From positions 23,239 through 87,238 of the forward strand of contig JAGXKG010000002.1 of assembly GCA_018335335.1 (NCBI GenBank): a DNA stretch of 64,000 bases. The letters are read 5' to 3'. Source of the stretch: Candidatus Thorarchaeota archaeon. GTDB taxonomy: Archaea; Asgardarchaeota; Thorarchaeia; Thorarchaeales; Thorarchaeaceae. The position numbers were made by a program, and so were the translations under genes. The notes under the pieces were generated by a model. The model was not told where the DNA came from. It searched no databases and was given only the letters and a program-made list of their open reading frames with translations. Shown here piece by piece: positions 52,761-61,932 of this stretch (the stretch's first letter is position 1; each line of letters begins with the position of its first letter).

Positions 52761-55526
52761 ATGGATGAGCAGTCACTTCTTGATGATTTCAGCGAAAAAG
52801 AACCATCCGAGAGTTCGAAACCACAGAAAGAATCAAAGAAAGCGCCCAAGAAACAGAGAAAGGAACCTGTTACTGCTCTTGATGAAGAAGCTATTGCGCT
52901 CGCAACCGAAGACAATGAATATGAGTATGGCGATGATTACGAAGATGAGGACCTCGTCTCCTCTCTTGATATTGGCGAGCGAGAAGCTCCGGATGAACTA
53001 CCCCCCTCGTATCTTTTATCTATTGATTACGCAGGTGATGCTGGTAAAGCTATCCTAAAGCTATACAACCCCGAAGATGAGAAGTTATACTTCTGGTTCG
53101 ACAATACGGGTCATCAACCGTATTGCTATACTGATTATACCCCTCAAGAAATACAACGCATCGGTAGCATCATCAAGCATCGTGGCTTTGTAAATGCGAA
53201 ATCTGAGACCTTGCATGATTTATTGAGAGATCAAGATCGCCAGATGACCAAGATTCTAGCGACCGACCCTCTCAGTATTGGTGGGCGCTCCGATTCGATT
53301 AGGGAATACCTGAAACGCAATGACGAGAATCACGCATGGGAAGCTCGAATTCGTTATCACAACTCGTATACATATGATACCAAGTTCGTACCTGGTCTTG
53401 TATACAAGATAGAAGATGGCGATTTGGTGCCCAGCCCTCCCCCTCTTGATGACACCACATTAGAGGGATTTGAAAAGACCCTCCAAGAGGAGGGTCTGGA
53501 TAGAATCCTAGATGAATATGCACCAATGTTCTTCATTGAAGTACCTGATATCCGCAGACTAGCTGTGGATATCGAAGTTTACACCCCGGTTTCCAACAGA
53601 ATTCCAGATGCTTCGGCGGCAGAATACCCTGTTACAGCCATTGGTTTGTCCGATAATGAAGGTAATGAGAAGTGCTTCGTGCTTCGACGAGACAGGATTC
53701 AACCCGGGGAAAAACGAGACGACTATCCAGATGATTTGCAGCTTGTATACTTTGAAAACGAAGTTGAGATGCTCATTGAGGCTTTCAAGGTAATTGATGA
53801 CTATCCGGTTGTATTGACTTTTGTTGGAGATGCATTTGACCTGAATTACCTCTATCACCGGGCCAAGCGTTTGAGAATTGATATGCAAAAATACTGTCCA
53901 ATACACTTGGGACGAGAAATTGCCTTACTCGATGGAGGTATTCATGTAGATCTATATCGTTTCTTGAAGAACCCTTCAATACAATCCTACGCCCTCTCAG
54001 GAGCATACGACCGTAACAATCTCGAAACTATTGCTCAGGGTCTCCTTGGCGTTGGGAAACTTGAGTTGTCAGACGAAATCTCCGATCTCTCGTATTATGA
54101 GCTTGCTCACTACTGCTGGAGAGACGCGAATATAACTCTCCGAATTACTACATTTCAAGACGATTTGGTAATGCGGCTTATTATACTCCTTATGCGTATT
54201 TCTAGACTCTCGATGGAGGACCTTACCCGCTACTACATATCCACTTGGATACAATCTCTGTTTCGACAAGAACACCGTACTCGCGAGTGTCTAATTCCAC
54301 GAAAAGACGAAATCGAAGAAATGAAAGAAAATGTGGCGCATACTGAAGCGGTTATCAAGGATAAACGATTCAAGGGTGCCATTGTCATTGAACCTGTGGC
54401 CGGTGTCCATTTCAATGCCACTGTCCTCGACTTTGCCAGTCTCTACCCGTCGATTATGAAGCGATACAACATCAGCTATGAGACGGTTGATTGTCCACAC
54501 GTTGAATGTAGAACAGCCGGTGACAACCGTGTACCAGAAACCGATCACTGGATATGCAAGAAACGACGTGGAATGATTAGTCAGGTTATCGGTTTCTTCA
54601 GGGATACGCGTGTGAAATGGTTCAAACCTAAGAGCAGAACTGATGAAACTCCAGAAAAGCGACGTAACTGGTATACCGTAGTCGAGAAGGCTCTGAAAGT
54701 TTTCGTAAACGCGGCATACGGAGTAACGGGGGCACAGCATTTCGAGCTTTTCTGTATGCCTGCAGCAGAAAGCGTAACAGCTTATGGACGCGATGCTATC
54801 ATTCGTACCAAAGAAAAAGCCGAATCCATGGGGGTCAAAGTCCTTTACGGAGATACTGACTCGGTGTTTCTGGACAATCCTTCGCCTGAACAACAGCGGG
54901 AGCTCGTTCGATGGTCCAAAGAAGAACTAGGGATTGATCTTGAGGTAGAGAAGACCTACAAATATGTAGCATTGTCTGAACGTAAGAAGAACTACATCGG
55001 CGTCTACCAATCCGGACATGTTGATGTCAAAGGTCTCACTGGCAAAAAGAGGAATACCCCCGCGTTTGTTCAAGAGGCATTCAGGGATATGCTTGATGTT
55101 CTTAGCGAGGTTGAAAATCCCGCGGGCTTTGAAGAGGCAAAAGACGAAATCCGAGAAATTGTTAACTGTGTAATTGATCGGCTGGAAGGTAAGGCTGAAG
55201 AATATAGCCCAGAAGATCTTGCATTCAGAGTGCAGATGACGAAATCAATTAATGATTATGGAAAAACTACTCCTCAACATGTTCGTGCTGCCATGATGCT
55301 CCGAGATGCAGGATATGAAGTATCATCAGGAACAATAATTGAGTACATCAAAACGAAGGATGAAGAGGGTGTCATGCCTGTGCAACTGGCCAAAGACACC
55401 GCATATTGGTTGGATCAGGAAAAATACATTGATACACTCAGAAGTGTTTTTGAGCAGGTATTGGATTCTGTTGGTCTCGATTTTGAGGAATTGCTTGGTT
55501 TTACAACACTTGACCAGTTCTTCTGA
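52761..55526 (+). CDS. polB: Family B DNA polymerase
   Basis: About 921 residues. A charged N-terminal extension (about 1-90, rich in Glu, Lys, Ser) precedes the polymerase. The 3'-5' exonuclease motifs are present (Exo I VDIEVYTP, Exo II VGDAFDLNYL, Exo III YCWRDAN). The polymerase motifs are A DFASLYPSIM, B KVFVNAAYG and C YGDTDSVF. A CPHVECRT...CKKRR cysteine pair sits between motifs A and B. All catalytic residues are in place. ATG 52761 with GGGGA ten bases before is preferred over the 41-residue longer ORF start at 52638. It is probably a replicative or repair polymerase. Confidence 0.95.
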   Translation: MDEQSLLDDFSEKEPSESSKPQKESKKAPKKQRKEPVTALDEEAIALATEDNEYEYGDDYEDEDLVSSLDIGEREAPDELPPSYLLSIDYAGDAGKAILKLYNPEDEKLYFWFDNTGHQPYCYTDYTPQEIQRIGSIIKHRGFVNAKSETLHDLLRDQDRQMTKILATDPLSIGGRSDSIREYLKRNDENHAWEARIRYHNSYTYDTKFVPGLVYKIEDGDLVPSPPPLDDTTLEGFEKTLQEEGLDRILDEYAPMFFIEVPDIRRLAVDIEVYTPVSNRIPDASAAEYPVTAIGLSDNEGNEKCFVLRRDRIQPGEKRDDYPDDLQLVYFENEVEMLIEAFKVIDDYPVVLTFVGDAFDLNYLYHRAKRLRIDMQKYCPIHLGREIALLDGGIHVDLYRFLKNPSIQSYALSGAYDRNNLETIAQGLLGVGKLELSDEISDLSYYELAHYCWRDANITLRITTFQDDLVMRLIILLMRISRLSMEDLTRYYISTWIQSLFRQEHRTRECLIPRKDEIEEMKENVAHTEAVIKDKRFKGAIVIEPVAGVHFNATVLDFASLYPSIMKRYNISYETVDCPHVECRTAGDNRVPETDHWICKKRRGMISQVIGFFRDTRVKWFKPKSRTDETPEKRRNWYTVVEKALKVFVNAAYGVTGAQHFELFCMPAAESVTAYGRDAIIRTKEKAESMGVKVLYGDTDSVFLDNPSPEQQRELVRWSKEELGIDLEVEKTYKYVALSERKKNYIGVYQSGHVDVKGLTGKKRNTPAFVQEAFRDMLDVLSEVENPAGFEEAKDEIREIVNCVIDRLEGKAEEYSPEDLAFRVQMTKSINDYGKTTPQHVRAAMMLRDAGYEVSSGTIIEYIKTKDEEGVMPVQLAKDTAYWLDQEKYIDTLRSVFEQVLDSVGLDFEELLGFTTLDQFF

Positions 55527-55685
55527 TTTGTTATCTTTCCCACAATTGATGATATATGGAGATAAATGCGCATTCAGTCTGTTCTGTAGGCGGGTTGTTT
55601 CTTCCGGTTGAGCTAGGAAATTCTTATAGCGTAGCGGCTAAAAGATAGAGCTGGTACCCAACACTACGTAAAGGTGGAATTACAA

Positions 55686-56723
55686 ATGGCTGATGACATA
55701 ATCCGAGAGACGCTCATGGAGAAAGCTCTCATAGTGTTCAATCCAAAAGAAATCGATACAGGGGCAAGGGAATTCATGTCCAAATATGCCTCGTACATGG
55801 AGGAGGCTGCGATCATTGCAAAAGCTGCTAGTGGTCATGCCTATTATGAGAGTGATGAAGCTCCAGTAGATGATTCTATGACTGAATTCTTTGAGGAATG
55901 GATTGAGCTATCAAATGCACTTGAAATATATACCGTTGTTGCTATGAATTACTACGCCGACTCTAAATATGCTCAGAATCCAGAAGTTCAGACCTTGGAC
56001 TCGAATGGAAATGCTTCATTACATCATGTATGTCCCAATAGGAGAGAAACGTGGGAATATGGTGCTGGTGTGGTGAAAGAACTAAGTGCTCTTCCTATAG
56101 ACGAAATTCTTGTTCTTGGAACTGGCTATCTGAGCGAAAAGTTCTGCTTCTGTGATACTTGTAGAAAAGAATTTTCACCCAAAATCGGGATAAATCCAGA
56201 ACAGCTTTCATACAAATACCTCGCCGATCATCCATCAGAACTTGATGAATGGCGTGAATGGCGAAGAATGAAATTCGTTGATGGTATCGCGTCTCTGCAT
56301 GAAGCTAATACTGCACCTGCCTCTACTGAGGATGACATGTCTTCACCACAGCTTTCCATCGAGGTACTGATTGATCCTAGTACAGGATTGGTTGAAGGGT
56401 CAAAGAATCATAATGGGTATGATTTCTCAAGAATCAGAAATTTGACCGGGAGTATTCTTGTGAATCTGTATCCGTGGACACCTAGGCTTGATTCCATTGG
56501 CTCCAAAGACTACGAGGAACTTGTTGAAGCCCTGTACTTCGTTCGAGAATTCAATAGACGAGGTGGAACTGTAACGCTGTTCAGATGGGCAGTTGACGAT
56601 TTACAGGAAATTCAGGCCCTGAAGACATTGGCCAATGAAGTTGGAGCAGGCCGGGTAGCTGTAACCTTGGGATACCCTCCTAACTATTCGGATTATCGTG
56701 AGAATGCAATGCCTAGCTATTAG
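55686..56723 (+). CDS. Putative TIM-barrel glycoside-hydrolase-like protein
   Basis: 345-residue cytoplasmic protein. Its middle part holds CFCDTCRKEF, followed by a W/R-rich helix (LDEWREWRRMKFVDGIASL), and a late VNLYPWTPR strand. This order (C-C-C cluster, then the [LF]xxWRxxRxxxV helix) is typical of bacterial and archaeal glycoside-hydrolase-like families of unknown substrate. GGTGG lies nine bases before ATG 55686, with TATA TTCTTATAG about 75 bases upstream. The catalytic acid pair is not confirmed. Confidence 0.6.
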   Translation: MADDIIRETLMEKALIVFNPKEIDTGAREFMSKYASYMEEAAIIAKAASGHAYYESDEAPVDDSMTEFFEEWIELSNALEIYTVVAMNYYADSKYAQNPEVQTLDSNGNASLHHVCPNRRETWEYGAGVVKELSALPIDEILVLGTGYLSEKFCFCDTCRKEFSPKIGINPEQLSYKYLADHPSELDEWREWRRMKFVDGIASLHEANTAPASTEDDMSSPQLSIEVLIDPSTGLVEGSKNHNGYDFSRIRNLTGSILVNLYPWTPRLDSIGSKDYEELVEALYFVREFNRRGGTVTLFRWAVDDLQEIQALKTLANEVGAGRVAVTLGYPPNYSDYRENAMPSY

Positions 56724-56740
56724 AGAATGATAGGTAAATT

Positions 56741-57622
56741 CTATAGGCGTGCTCCGCAATATGGACATGTACGAGTTGAAGACTCAACTGAACGCCCACA
56801 GGAAAAACAAAATGCCGGACTTGTGGCCTCATTATGTGCTTCTTCCTTGAAGGGACTCAGGCCATCTTGTTGAAATAGAGCCCCTATTCCATCAATGGAC
56901 TCCTCGCTTTCATCTCTTATTCTCTGAATTGAACCAGATGAAGTGCTACATTGGCAACTCTCGCTCCTATCATCTTCTTGGTAGGAACCCTTTACTCCAA
57001 ACCTATCAGGTTCTGCATATTGGTCCTCTCTTCTTCTATGATCAGCATTCTTTTCCCGGGAATGGTTGTATTCCTTTCTACTATAATCGTCTGAGGAACT
57101 AATCGCGCGATCCAGCTCGTCAAAATCCCGCCTATAATCATCTCCTCCATATCCTCTATCAATAGCTGGCCTATTGACGGATTTCTCTCGCTCTTGGCCA
57201 TATCTCTGAGAAACCTCTGGGATGCCGACTGCTGCTTCCATAAAGGAGCTATGAGCACCCTTCTTGAGCTCTCTATATTGATCAGGCGTCAGACCGAGTA
57301 CTTCCAATGCTCTGTCTCTTTGAGGACACCTCTTCGAGAGCGGACAGCAGAAAGCAAGACTGCCATGACAGAGAGATGCCATGGCTCTTTCTTGCCGAGA
57401 CTTGAAAATGGGTGTAATTCGCTTCTTACCTAGAATTAATGAATTACCAGCTGTCCGAAGCTGGGTGTATCCTGTGTTTGTAAGAGCTTCAACTACTTCT
57501 TTGGCCGGATAGGCTCTCCCTTCGATTACGACCGTCCCTTCGGTCTCATCTAGTCTTACCGGACGCTGCGGTTCTTTTCTTCCGGATGCCGAGGTTCTTT
57601 CATGGTATCTCATGACGCCCAT
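56741..57622 (-). CDS. Zinc-ribbon protein with disordered middle region
   Basis: 293 residues. A short N-terminal domain (RPVRLDETEGTVVIEG, then KRITPIF) precedes a cysteine-rich segment (LCHGSLAFCCPLSKRC) and an alpha-helical GLTPDQYRELKK. About 130 residues of polar, Arg/Asp/Glu/Tyr-rich, probably disordered sequence follow. A C-terminal zinc ribbon ends the protein (CFSCGRSVESSTRTCPYCG). No family is recognised. It is convergent with the preceding gene, with a gap of 17 bases. ATG 57622. Confidence 0.68.
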   Translation of the reverse strand: MGVMRYHERTSASGRKEPQRPVRLDETEGTVVIEGRAYPAKEVVEALTNTGYTQLRTAGNSLILGKKRITPIFKSRQERAMASLCHGSLAFCCPLSKRCPQRDRALEVLGLTPDQYRELKKGAHSSFMEAAVGIPEVSQRYGQEREKSVNRPAIDRGYGGDDYRRDFDELDRAISSSDDYSRKEYNHSREKNADHRRREDQYAEPDRFGVKGSYQEDDRSESCQCSTSSGSIQRIRDESEESIDGIGALFQQDGLSPFKEEAHNEATSPAFCFSCGRSVESSTRTCPYCGARL

Positions 57623-57762
57623 CTCATAGCTGGTCTGGTCTCTGTCGAAAGATGATTACCATTCACATACAATCCTGTGTATTACTTGAAGAACACAAAC
57701 GACAATGTCTTGTGGCCACAACATAAACGAAAGCTATTTCTTCTATTGTTTCAGTCCAGAAC

Positions 57763-58140
57763 TTGGAGAGAACAATTTTGGGAACTAAGGCAAAAGGAGC
57801 CGCGCAGGCCTATACGCTTCTGGGTTCCACCGTGCTATTCATCCTAGCCATTCAGATGTTGCTTGGCGGTATTGACGGTGCTCTTGCAGGCAACTTCGAA
57901 TCGGTCATAGACGTAGTACTCGCAATAGCATTGTTTCTGATGGTGATACTATCGATTGACGCATGTGGTTTTGTTTATTGGAAAATCAGACAAAGTGGTG
58001 CCTTACTGGCTCTATTCGGATTCATAGCAATCATGATTGTACTACGTAATCTCAGCTTTGATTTCTTGGGTTGGCTGCTAAATGCTGGTACACTTGCTGG
58101 GCTAATGATACTTCTAGCAGGCATCCTGTTAATGGTCTAG
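57763..58140 (+). CDS. Small membrane protein, three to four helices
   Basis: 125 residues, nearly all hydrophobic, with helices at about 18-38, 46-67, 74-95 and 104-124. The start is TTG 57763. It is followed 20 bases later by another small membrane protein of similar size, so the pair is probably one operon and may be paralogous. No family is recognised. Confidence 0.65.
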   Translation: MERTILGTKAKGAAQAYTLLGSTVLFILAIQMLLGGIDGALAGNFESVIDVVLAIALFLMVILSIDACGFVYWKIRQSGALLALFGFIAIMIVLRNLSFDFLGWLLNAGTLAGLMILLAGILLMV

Positions 58141-58160
58141 AAGCGGGGGTTTAGATTCAA

Positions 58161-58499
58161 ATGGGAAGGAAATCAGATGCACAGAAAATTGGAGAAATAC
58201 TAATCAGCCTAGGCGGTATTGTTGGTGTCCTTTTTGGCATTCTCGCCTCACTCGGGTCAAGATTGGCCTTGATACCTGACTTTGTGCTCATAGGCGGGCT
58301 TGACCTTCTTATCTCGGGGATTGTATTGATTGTTCTTTCAGTACTAGTTCTCGCGACAAATCGTACAATCAATATTAAATCGCTGTGTCTCAAGAAAAAC
58401 TGGATTGTACTCCTGATACTGGGCGTACTCATGTATGTTTTCCGGGGAGATCTTGCAGCAATTCTTGTGATAATTGGAGCGATTCTTCTTCTCTTCTAA
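58161..58499 (+). CDS. Small membrane protein, three to four helices
   Basis: 112 residues with a short charged N-terminus (MGRKSDAQKIGE) and helices at about 12-34, 40-66, 78-95 and 98-111. ATG 58161 has GGGTTTAG upstream. It is in tandem with the preceding membrane protein. The 74 bases before the aminotransferase contain a small CCCC-TGTA-GGGG hairpin. Confidence 0.65.
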   Translation: MGRKSDAQKIGEILISLGGIVGVLFGILASLGSRLALIPDFVLIGGLDLLISGIVLIVLSVLVLATNRTINIKSLCLKKNWIVLLILGVLMYVFRGDLAAILVIIGAILLLF

Positions 58500-58618
58500 A
58501 TTGGTGCAGTAAAGAGTTGTAGAACCTTAGTTGTGGTTTCACCCCCTGTAGGGGCCGCCATCGATAACTGTATATGTGCGGACTTTTGGCTATGGACTTA
58601 GGTGGAGCCGGGACTAAA

Positions 58619-59968
58619 ATGAATAAAGAAGACCTTCAAATACTGGAGGAACTAGGCTTTGAAGAAATTGAAGAATCAATGATGACGAATGAATACTGGA
58701 CTCAACGAGCTTCTAAATCACTTGCTCTGACTACTCAACAGAGAGATGTATACGGGTGCTTGGATCATACCCGGGGGCGTGGATTGCAGATTTACGACAT
58801 AGAGGGTACAGAATATCTTGATGTCACAGGTGGGGTTGCTGTAAGGGCGCTCGGTTTGAGATTCGAGCCCCTTCTTGATTTTGAGAGGAGAATCAATGAT
58901 GTGATTCATGAGCTACCTGGAATGGATTTCGATGCCATTCCTCAAACACTTCTTGCTGAGGCTATTACTGACATGGTGCAGGGAAAGCGCAAGAAGCGTG
59001 TGGTATTCACAACTTCAGGTGCTCGGGCAGTTGAGGGATGTATGAAATCCGCAATGGACTTATCAGGAAAACGCCGCTTTGTTGCTTTCAGACCTGCTTT
59101 TCACGGGCGTACCGGTTATGCCTTGTCTTTGACAGCCTCTAATAGTACACACAAGAGCGGATTTCCACAAGGTGTGGATGTCATTCGAGTAGCCTATCCC
59201 TATTGTTACAGATGCCCTTATGGTCAAAACGTTGAGGACTGTAATGTTGAGTGTGTTGAAGCACTTAGGTATGCTCTAGAAGTGGAGGGAAATGATATCG
59301 CTGCAACAGTGATGGAACCACTGTGTGGAGAAGGTGGACTTATTTTACCACCGGCTAAAGCTGTAAAGGGAATATTCGAGGTTACGAAGGAGAACGCTGG
59401 TTACTTCATCTCTGACGAAATCCAAGCTGGAATGGGCAGAACAGGTAAATGGTGTGCTATCGAACTCCATGACGTTATTCCTGATTACGTAGCACTTGCA
59501 AAAGCTCTCGGTGGCGGATATCCGATGGGTGCCTCGATCGGACCTTCACCAATGTATTCAGGTCGGGCTCGGCATTCTGAGACATTCTCTGCAGAACCAA
59601 AAATGGCATTGATTTCTCTGTGGCTCCTGAAGTACTTGGAAGATAACAATTACTTGGAGAAGAACGCCAAGAAAGGTGAATATCTTCTGAAACGTTTGCA
59701 CGAACTGAAGGACAAACATGAGGTTGTTGGTGATGTTCGTGGGGCTGGTTTGATGGTAGGGCTTGAATTTGTAAAGGACAAAAAGTCAAAGGAAAAGGTC
59801 CCAGGTTTGAGAAATCGAATTATTAAGAATGCTGTCAAGAAACAGAAGCTATGGGTTCTTGGTTCCGGTCAGAACTGTATACGCTTGACTCCAAGCTATG
59901 TAATCACTGAAGATGAAATAGATGATGCGATGGATCGCCTAGATAAGGCAATATCCGAATCAACCTAA
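58619..59968 (+). CDS. Class III (PLP-dependent) aminotransferase
   Basis: About 449 residues with the class III fold: PLP-binding FTTSGARAVEGCMK, the substrate/PLP pocket at AFHGRTG, DEIQAGMGRTG and Schiff-base lysine ALAKALGGGYP. It resembles 4-aminobutyrate/acetylornithine-type omega-aminotransferases; the substrate is unresolved. A CYRCPYGQNVEDC insertion (three cysteines) at about residues 200-215 is noteworthy. ATG 58619 has GGTGGAG 11 bases before and is preferred over ATG 58574. Confidence 0.92.
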   Translation: MNKEDLQILEELGFEEIEESMMTNEYWTQRASKSLALTTQQRDVYGCLDHTRGRGLQIYDIEGTEYLDVTGGVAVRALGLRFEPLLDFERRINDVIHELPGMDFDAIPQTLLAEAITDMVQGKRKKRVVFTTSGARAVEGCMKSAMDLSGKRRFVAFRPAFHGRTGYALSLTASNSTHKSGFPQGVDVIRVAYPYCYRCPYGQNVEDCNVECVEALRYALEVEGNDIAATVMEPLCGEGGLILPPAKAVKGIFEVTKENAGYFISDEIQAGMGRTGKWCAIELHDVIPDYVALAKALGGGYPMGASIGPSPMYSGRARHSETFSAEPKMALISLWLLKYLEDNNYLEKNAKKGEYLLKRLHELKDKHEVVGDVRGAGLMVGLEFVKDKKSKEKVPGLRNRIIKNAVKKQKLWVLGSGQNCIRLTPSYVITEDEIDDAMDRLDKAISEST

Positions 59969-60144
59969 ATTAGGGCACCCCCTCTCTGCAACTACCGTGG
60001 GAAGTAATGGGATTACTGCGATACCATAGTAGAAACCCATTCACCTCACACTATTTCATCGAATCGAACCAATGCGTTTTTGGTAGAAGCTCAAAAGCCA
60101 AGGAATATGTATGTGGAGTTGAGGTTTCCTTGGTGAGGAAAGAC

Positions 60145-61452
60145 ATGCCAGATGAGAGAGAAAAGCATCCGTCTAAAGATGACTTAGGAAACTGTACGAA
60201 GAGACCTAGTTTCGTAACCGAATTTCCCGAAGATGATTCGAAATCGGGACTAAGGCTTGATGTATCCTTAAGAGAACTCGTTGATTTCCCCTCAACAAGC
60301 TATGCAACTTTTGGTATTTACAATTATCCGGCAAAGTTTATTCCGCAAGTACCTACGTATGTATTGGAACGGTATGCAGAATCGGATATGACTATCTTTG
60401 ATCCGTTTGCGGGATGTGGGACCACTGGGCTCGTATCCCGTCTGTATGGACTACAGTATGAGCTGTGGGACCTGAATCCAATTCTAGATTTATTACATAG
60501 AGTAGCGATAATGCGTCCCGAATCATATGACATCGATGATTTGATTGAGAGCCTTTGCTTCTATGAGGGGAAATATCATCCGAATTGGGACAATTACGAC
60601 TACTGGTTTGCTGATCCGTTCAAGGACTTTCTACAGGGAATTTGGGGGGCTTATCACGATATTGATGAAGAAGAAAAGAGGGAACTACTAGCTGTTCCAC
60701 TATTGAAAGTCAGTAGGCATTTTTCCTATGATGATATGGGCCGAATGAAACTTTCCAAGTCCCCAAAATCAGAAAAACGAGTTGCAGATATTTTAGACAA
60801 GGACTGGAAGAAGCTTTTCTACTCGATGTTGAAGGATGAAATGACCGATTTACTTGAACGACAAGAAGAATACTACTCGCTTAATCCCAAAGATGTGGAT
60901 TCGACTATTCATGCTGGGATTGATTCTCTAAGTTATGATCTTCTTCAGAAGCGAGACATTCTTGTCACTTCTCCACCGTACATGCAGTCTCAGGAATACA
61001 TGCGGCAGGCAAAAATGGATCTTTTCTGGTTGGGTTACTCAGATGAAGATGTGAGATCACTTAGTAGAATGGAGATTCCATACCGTGATATTTCAGAAAC
61101 TGACATCTACTCCGAGACTTATAGGCGCATGAGAAAAAGCGTCGAAGAAGACCACATTCAGGAAGTATATGATAATTACTTCAAAGGCGTCATCAAGGCC
61201 CTTCAACGACTGTCTGAAGATATTAACCATTATCTTTTCTTCTTCGTGGGTCGGCCCAGTATGCGAGGTCGACCGGTTCCAATCGATATCATATTGAAAG
61301 AACACTTTACTGAGCTGTCCTGGACTCATGAAGGCACTCTTGTTGATACTATAGTCTCTAGACGGATGTTCTCATATGGTGTTAACCCAGCTACAAACAT
61401 GAAAGATAACCGTAGTTCAAAAGAAAGTCTTCTGGTCCTAAAACGGGACTAA
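60145..61452 (+). CDS. DNA methyltransferase (N4-cytosine/N6-adenine type)
   Basis: About 435 residues. The SAM-binding motif FDPFAGCGTTGLV (about residue 90) is followed, about 190 residues later, by catalytic motif LVTSPPYMQSQEY. The N-terminal YNYPAKFIPQVP stretch is typical of RM-type methylases. The order is SAM site before TSPPY, and a long helical insertion separates the two. No restriction nuclease is adjacent, so it may be solitary or act in host regulation. ATG 60145 has GGTGAGG six bases before and is preferred to 60007. Confidence 0.88.
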   Translation: MPDEREKHPSKDDLGNCTKRPSFVTEFPEDDSKSGLRLDVSLRELVDFPSTSYATFGIYNYPAKFIPQVPTYVLERYAESDMTIFDPFAGCGTTGLVSRLYGLQYELWDLNPILDLLHRVAIMRPESYDIDDLIESLCFYEGKYHPNWDNYDYWFADPFKDFLQGIWGAYHDIDEEEKRELLAVPLLKVSRHFSYDDMGRMKLSKSPKSEKRVADILDKDWKKLFYSMLKDEMTDLLERQEEYYSLNPKDVDSTIHAGIDSLSYDLLQKRDILVTSPPYMQSQEYMRQAKMDLFWLGYSDEDVRSLSRMEIPYRDISETDIYSETYRRMRKSVEEDHIQEVYDNYFKGVIKALQRLSEDINHYLFFFVGRPSMRGRPVPIDIILKEHFTELSWTHEGTLVDTIVSRRMFSYGVNPATNMKDNRSSKESLLVLKRD

Positions 61453-61584
61453 TGCTATATCTTGGATGGAGGTTTTCTTTGCATGATATTCTATGGTTCC
61501 GGGTACTTTCTGGCTGTCATGATGATAAGGCTTATGTGCATCGTTATCTAACCACGCCAAAACAAAATGGAGGTAAAAGTGTAT

Positions 61585-61843
61585 ATGGCAACACCAATCA
61601 GGTGGGATCGCGTTTGCCAGGCGCTCATTTTTAGAACTACCTCCTTCCGCTAAGCTTCTCTATGTTTTGCTCAAGAACAAGCGACGGATGTCCCGTCAGG
61701 CTATCATTGAGGAGAGCTTTCTGCCCCCTCGTACTGTTAACTACGGCCTGAGTAGGCTGAAAGAGCTCGGACTTATCGATGATGAGGAGCATGCTGAGGA
61801 TGCACGGAAGGTAATATATGAGCTCCTAGCAGCCCCGATGTAG
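61585..61843 (+). pseudogene. Winged-helix DNA-binding protein gene with one frameshift
   Basis: GGAGGT at 61569 lies ten bases before ATG 61585, which opens MATPIRWDRVCQALI. The frame then breaks at a T5 run (61628-61632). With one T fewer it continues as LELPPSAKLLYVLL, then RRMSRQAIIEESFLPPRTV and GLSRLKELGLIDD, a complete MarR/TrmB-like winged helix, to the stop at 61841. The intact protein would have about 85 residues. It could be a real mutation or an assembly error. The 132 bases before it (61453-61584) show no gene. Confidence 0.7.
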
Positions 61844-61932
61844 ATGGAAAAAACCAAAAACGGGATTATATCTCCCGCTCCAAAACCCTCATAACGTAAA
61901 GAGAAGCGAGAGCTCTTGTTAAGAACAGGCTG

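Noticed and set aside
58540..58556. CCCC-TGTA-GGGG hairpin as terminator or riboswitch
   Set aside because: The stem is only four base pairs and no T-run or conserved aptamer features follow.
61452..61634. 60-codon ORF just after the methyltransferase
   Set aside because: It runs through the Shine-Dalgarno and start of the winged-helix gene in a different frame and lacks its own ribosome binding site.
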